DNA from: Clostridia bacterium
GTDB taxonomy: Bacteria > Bacillota_A > Clostridia > Christensenellales > Aristaeellaceae
NCBI GenBank assembly: GCA_017620455.1
Contig: JAFZQK010000030.1
Coordinates: 1 to 44,549, forward strand
Direction: 5' to 3'
Length of the DNA: 44,549 nucleotides
Shown here: one piece after another, positions 41,153 through 44,549 of the stretch
Position numbering within the stretch: position 1 is the first letter of the stretch
Layout: every line of letters begins with the position of its first letter
Notes under the pieces: model-generated
What the model was told of the DNA's origin: nothing
Database searches by the model: none
The model's input: the letters and a program-made list of their open reading frames with translations, nothing else
Position numbers and translations under genes: made by a program

Positions 41153-41989
41153 TCAGTCCCCCAGCCACTCCCCGTCGTACACGAATTCGGCCGGGCCGGT
41201 CTGATACACGTGATTGTCCTCGGCGCTCCAATGCAGTTGCAGATTGCCGCCGGACAACTTCATCTGCACGGTGCGGTCCGAATTCCCGGCCAGCACCGCC
41301 GCCACCAGCGCCGCGCAGGCCCCGGTGCCGCAGGCCAGCGTTTCGCCGGCCCCGCGCTCCCACACCCGCATCTGCAATATGCCCCGGTCGATCACCCGGA
41401 CGAACTCCACGTTGGTGCGCCGGGGGAACAGGGGATGATGCTCGATCATGGGGCCGATGGTGGGCAGATCCACCACCTCCGGGTCCCGCACGAAAAGGAC
41501 GGCGTGGGGATTGCCCATGTTGACGCAGGTGATGAACCAGGTCTGCCCCATGATCTGCAGCCGGTGGCGCAGCACCATTTCCCCGGGCAGATCCACGGGG
41601 ATGAGGCGCGGATTCAATTCCGGCGTGCCCATGTCCACCTTCACCCGGCTGACCTTCCCGTCCTCCAGCTGCAATTTGATCTGCTTGAGGCCGCCCTTGG
41701 TGTCGATGGTCAGCTCGGTCTTGTCGGTCAGCCCCCGTTCGTACACGTATTTGCCCACGCAGCGGATGCCGTTGCCGCACATACCGGCCTCGCTGCCGTC
41801 GGAATTGAAAATCCGCATGCCGAAATCGGCGGTGTCGCTGGGCTCGATGAGGATCAGGCCGTCGCTGCCGCAGCCGAAGTGGGGCTTGCTCATCACGATG
41901 GCCAGGCGCTCGGGATCGGATACCACCTCTTCAAAGCAATTCACATAGATGTAGTCGTTGCCGATGCCGTGCATTTTCGTGAATTTCAT
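41153..41989 (-). CDS. dapF: Diaminopimelate epimerase
   Basis: The enzyme interconverts LL- and meso-diaminopimelate using two cysteines. The 278-residue product has MHGIGNDYIYVN at the N-terminus, the first cysteine in MCGNGIRC (Cys71), and the second in ACGTGACA (Cys220), both in the expected places. It starts after GAAAGGAGG. With dapL it supplies meso-DAP for peptidoglycan and lysine. Confidence 0.95.
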   Translation of the reverse strand: MKFTKMHGIGNDYIYVNCFEEVVSDPERLAIVMSKPHFGCGSDGLILIEPSDTADFGMRIFNSDGSEAGMCGNGIRCVGKYVYERGLTDKTELTIDTKGGLKQIKLQLEDGKVSRVKVDMGTPELNPRLIPVDLPGEMVLRHRLQIMGQTWFITCVNMGNPHAVLFVRDPEVVDLPTIGPMIEHHPLFPRRTNVEFVRVIDRGILQMRVWERGAGETLACGTGACAALVAAVLAGNSDRTVQMKLSGGNLQLHWSAEDNHVYQTGPAEFVYDGEWLGD

Positions 41990-42044
41990 GCCGCCGCCTC
42001 CTTTCGGATCTTATCATCTGTATATGTTGCGCGGAGCGATGGGG

Positions 42045-43754
42045 TTACATGCGCTCCGGCGCGGCCAGGCCGATCAGGTACAGCCCCGTCTTGATCACTT
42101 CCGCGCAGGCCCGCGTCAGCTGCACCCGGGCGGCGGCGGCCCCGGGGTCGTCGTCCAGGATGCGGTGCTCGTAATAGAATTTGTTGTAGGCCTTGGCGAT
42201 TTCCGTGGTGGCCCGGGTGACCAGATACGGCTCGTTCCGCAAACAGGCCTCCGACACCGCCTCCGGGAAGCGGGAGAGCAGCCGCAGCAGCGCTTGGGCC
42301 TCGTCGTCCGTCAGGGCGGCGTAATCGGGGGCGGGCAGGCCTTCCGGCGCCTTGCGCAGCACCGAGCGGCACCGGGCGTGGGTGTACTGCACGTAGGGGC
42401 CCGTTTCGCCGTCGAAATTCAGCGCCCGGTCCCACCAGAAGTCGATATCCTTGATGCGGTTGTTCTGCAGCGTGGCGTACACCACCGCGCCCACGCCCAC
42501 CTGCCGGGCCGCTTCTTCCTTGTTTTCCAGCCCGGGAGATTTTTCCTTGATGATCTCCAGCGCCTTTTCCTGGGCCCGGGTGAGCAGTTCGTCCAGCAGC
42601 ACCACGTGCCCCGTGCGGGTGGCCATGGCCTGGCCCTCGTAGGAAACCATGCCGAAGGCCACGTGGCTGCACTGGGCGGCCCAATCGCAGCCCATCAGCT
42701 CCAGCACCTTGAACAGCTGGCGGAAATGCAGATCCTGCTGGTAGGCCACGACGTACAGACTGCGGTCGAAATGATAGGTCTCCTTGCGGTAGATGGCGGC
42801 GGCCACGTCCCGGGTGTGGTACAGGGTGGCGCCGTCGGATTTGAGGATCAGGCAGGGGGGCATGCCCCAGGGCTCCAGGTCCACGATCTTCGCCCCGTCC
42901 GAATCCTTGAGCAGCCCCTTTTCTTCCAGCGCGCGGATCACCGCGCCCGTCCGCTTCGCCATGACGCTTTCGCCGTCGTAGCTGTCGAAATGCACGTCCA
43001 GCACGTCGTACACCTTCATGGCATCCCGGAGCGTCACTTCTTTGAACCACTGGAAAATTTCCAGGGCTTCCGGATCGCCGTCCTCGATTTTCTTGAACCA
43101 GGCCCGGCCCTCGTCCTCCAGGGCGGGGTTTTCCTTGGCCTCTTCGCTGAAGCGGACGTAGAGCCGGGTCATTTCGTCCACGCCGCCCTTTTCCACCGCT
43201 TCCTTATCGCCCCATTTTTTATAGGCGCAGAGCATCTTGCCGAACTGGGTGCCCCAGTCCCCCAGATAATTGATGGAGACGGTCTTCCACCCCAGGAAAT
43301 CGTAGATCCGCCGGAGGGAATTGCCGATGACGGTGGTGCTCAGGTGGCCCAGGTGGAAGCGCTTGGCGATGTTGATGGAGGAATATTCCACGCACACGGT
43401 CTTGCCCCGGCCCTCGTCGCCGCCGCCCCATTTTTCCGGGGCGGCCAGGATGGCGGAAAGCAGGTCCCGGGCAAAATTTTCCCGGTTGAAGAAGAAATTC
43501 AGATATCCGCCCGCGCATTCCACCCGGGCGACGGCGCCGTCCGTCAGGGCGGCGGCCAGCTTCTGGGCGATCGCGGGCGGGCCCAGGCGCAGGGCGCGGC
43601 TGAGCTTGAAACAGGGGAAGGCATAATCCCCCATGGCGCTGTCCGGGGGCACCTCCAGCAGGGGATACAGGTCCTCCGGCAGCCCCTCCGCTTCCGGGAA
43701 CGCCTTCTTCAGCATTTCCCCGGCCAGATCCGCAATGCGCCGTTTCATGTCCAT
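42045..43754 (-). CDS. argS: Arginyl-tRNA synthetase
   Basis: The product charges tRNA-Arg. Three in-frame ATGs lie near the start (43763, 43754, 43748); 43754 is chosen for its distance from the GGGAGG site (43771-43766), giving 569 residues. The N-terminal additional domain includes GDYAFPCFKLSRAL; the catalytic core has the HIGH-equivalent HLGH in NIAKRFHLGHLST; the KMSKS region appears as MATRTGHVV, as is usual for ArgS; and a DALR anticodon-binding domain closes the protein with VQYTHARCRSVL and the helical C-terminus ending APERM. It is 55 bases upstream of dapF on the opposite side of transcription order, i.e. dapF lies before purA and after argS is independent, with its own promoter. 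Confidence 0.94.
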   Translation of the reverse strand: MDMKRRIADLAGEMLKKAFPEAEGLPEDLYPLLEVPPDSAMGDYAFPCFKLSRALRLGPPAIAQKLAAALTDGAVARVECAGGYLNFFFNRENFARDLLSAILAAPEKWGGGDEGRGKTVCVEYSSINIAKRFHLGHLSTTVIGNSLRRIYDFLGWKTVSINYLGDWGTQFGKMLCAYKKWGDKEAVEKGGVDEMTRLYVRFSEEAKENPALEDEGRAWFKKIEDGDPEALEIFQWFKEVTLRDAMKVYDVLDVHFDSYDGESVMAKRTGAVIRALEEKGLLKDSDGAKIVDLEPWGMPPCLILKSDGATLYHTRDVAAAIYRKETYHFDRSLYVVAYQQDLHFRQLFKVLELMGCDWAAQCSHVAFGMVSYEGQAMATRTGHVVLLDELLTRAQEKALEIIKEKSPGLENKEEAARQVGVGAVVYATLQNNRIKDIDFWWDRALNFDGETGPYVQYTHARCRSVLRKAPEGLPAPDYAALTDDEAQALLRLLSRFPEAVSEACLRNEPYLVTRATTEIAKAYNKFYYEHRILDDDPGAAAARVQLTRACAEVIKTGLYLIGLAAPERM

Positions 43755-43799
43755 ACGTTCCATTTCCTCCCGGAATCCAAAATCAATACAGCTTATCTT

Positions 43800-43828
43800 A
43801 TCATATCTTGCCCCGTTTCGCAACGCAA
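43800..43828 (-). promoter_or_regulatory. Promoter of argS
   Basis: On the minus strand, TTGCGT (43828-43823) and TATGAT (43805-43800), 17-base spacer, about 45 bases before the chosen start. Confidence 0.5.
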
Positions 43829-43994
43829 AAGCCCGGGGAATACCGAAAAAAAGCGGGATCCGGGGGCATCCGCGGGGTTTTTGCTCCGGGCGGGGGCGGC
43901 GGGCGGCGCGGGCGATCGGCAAACGCCCGCCGCAGGGCCGCGCCTGACAGGGATTTCCAGGGGCAGAGGGAGCCCGGAAAAGAGAAAAAAACAG

Positions 43995-44024
43995 TTGCGG
44001 ACCGGCCGGGGATTATGCTATACT
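43995..44024 (+). promoter_or_regulatory. Promoter of the iron-sulfur scaffold gene
   Basis: TTGCGG (43995-44000), 18 bases, TATACT (44019-44024), followed by a leader of about 45 nt. Confidence 0.6.
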
Positions 44025-44076
44025 GAATTGGTTATAGGGTTACCCAAATCACCTGAACAGGAGGTACCGAGTCAAT

Positions 44077-44549
44077 ATGCAATACACGAAGGAAGTTGAA
44101 GACATGGTCTGTGTTGCGAAGGGCCCGAACCACGGCCCCGCGCCCATTCCTGAAGAAGGAAAATGGATCCAGGCCAAGGAGATCAAGGATATCTCCGGTT
44201 ACACCCACGGCATCGGCTGGTGCGCGCCTCAGCAGGGCGCCTGCAAGCTGAGCCTGAACGTGAAGAACGGCGTCATCGAAGAAGCCCTGGTGGAGACCAT
44301 CGGCTGCTCCGGCATGACCCACTCCGCCGCCATGGCCAGCGAGATCCTGCCCGGCAAGACCATCCTGGAAGCGCTGAACACCGACCTGGTGTGCGACGCC
44401 ATCAACACCGCCATGCGCGAGCTGTTCCTGCAGATCGTCTACGGCCGCACCCAGACCGCCTTCTCCGAGGGCGGGCTGCCGATCGGCGGCGCACTCGAGG
44501 ACCTGGGCAAGGGTCAGCGCAGCCAGGTGGGCACCACCTACGGCACCAA
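44077..44549 (+). CDS. NifU-like iron-sulfur cluster assembly scaffold protein, 3' end outside window
   Basis: The start follows a perfect AGGAGGT site (44059-44065). About 157 residues are visible before the window edge. The first 60 residues contain GPNHGPAPIPEEGKW and GIGWCAPQQGACKL with two cysteines; then come ETIGCSGMTHSAAMASEILPG with the third cysteine and NTDLVCDAINTAM with a further one. This is the NifU_N/IscU-like pattern as found in a Firmicutes family usually paired with a GGGtGRT protein gene. Clusters would be built on these cysteines. The partner gene, if present, lies beyond the window. Confidence 0.85.
   Translation, partial: MQYTKEVEDMVCVAKGPNHGPAPIPEEGKWIQAKEIKDISGYTHGIGWCAPQQGACKLSLNVKNGVIEEALVETIGCSGMTHSAAMASEILPGKTILEALNTDLVCDAINTAMRELFLQIVYGRTQTAFSEGGLPIGGALEDLGKGQRSQVGTTYGT

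Larger units (their letters stand above)
43755..44076. other. Divergent intergenic region, promoters only
   Basis: This gap of about 320 bases separates argS from the divergent scaffold gene. Apart from one promoter for each side, it holds a GC-rich stretch (about 43840-43980) in which I see no gene or clear fold. Confidence 0.5.

Overview
The window reads as part of a chromosome from a GC-rich (about 60%) Gram-positive anaerobe of the class Clostridia, probably a gut or rumen lineage. This is inference from gene content: a tandem glycine riboswitch on a complete glycine-cleavage operon, butyrate kinase, a pyrophosphate-type phosphofructokinase, LL-diaminopimelate aminotransferase, a TnpV-type mobile gene, a Gram-positive LexA box, strong AGGAGG ribosome-binding sites, and no Gram-negative envelope genes. 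No rRNA, tRNA or CRISPR array was seen.

Layout. 1-2100: the 3' part of an MFS transporter, then a scar of broken or mobile pieces (a frameshifted small gene, tnpV, a TipAS-domain fragment, an inverted repeat). 2123-9391: a four-gene, translationally coupled operon for a secreted polysaccharide: GDP-mannose-forming ManC, a multi-pass GT-C-like protein, a processive GT2 synthase with an N-terminal array of MshEN-like (c-di-GMP-binding type) repeats, and a BcsB-like partner. 9392-10908: a degraded, regulatory-looking stretch with a truncated 2H phosphoesterase. 10909-15063: a TrkA_C membrane protein, then a TetR-controlled cassette (regulator, MFS exporter, CPBP protease, 2H phosphoesterase) with two matching operators around its promoter. 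15288-20290: butyrate kinase, a methyltransferase, two exported proteins of unknown function, palindromic GGCGGATA repeats, and a small zincin pair. 20337-23873 (minus): a heterodimeric ABC exporter with the usual asymmetry of one degenerate ATP site.

24037-30981: promoter, tandem glycine riboswitch, terminator, then gcvT-gcvH-gcvPA-gcvPB-lplA-lpdA, a self-contained glycine cleavage system including its own lipoylation enzyme and E3. 31012-35453: PPi-PFK, a convergent HD hydrolase, and a GH113-like glycosidase / LURP-one / small kinase group. 35470-38265 (minus): a LexA-box-controlled DNA-damage operon (Y-family polymerase, YolD-like protein, SRAP/HMCES-type abasic-site protein). 38389-43754 (minus): purA, dapL, dapF, argS, with two clusters of tandem RNA hairpins after purA and dapF. 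44077-end: the start of a NifU-like iron-sulfur scaffold gene, cut by the window edge.

The most noteworthy system is the MshEN-GT2/BcsB/ManC operon. It looks like a Gram-positive exopolysaccharide synthase in which the c-di-GMP receptor is fused to the N-terminus of the synthase instead of being a PilZ domain.
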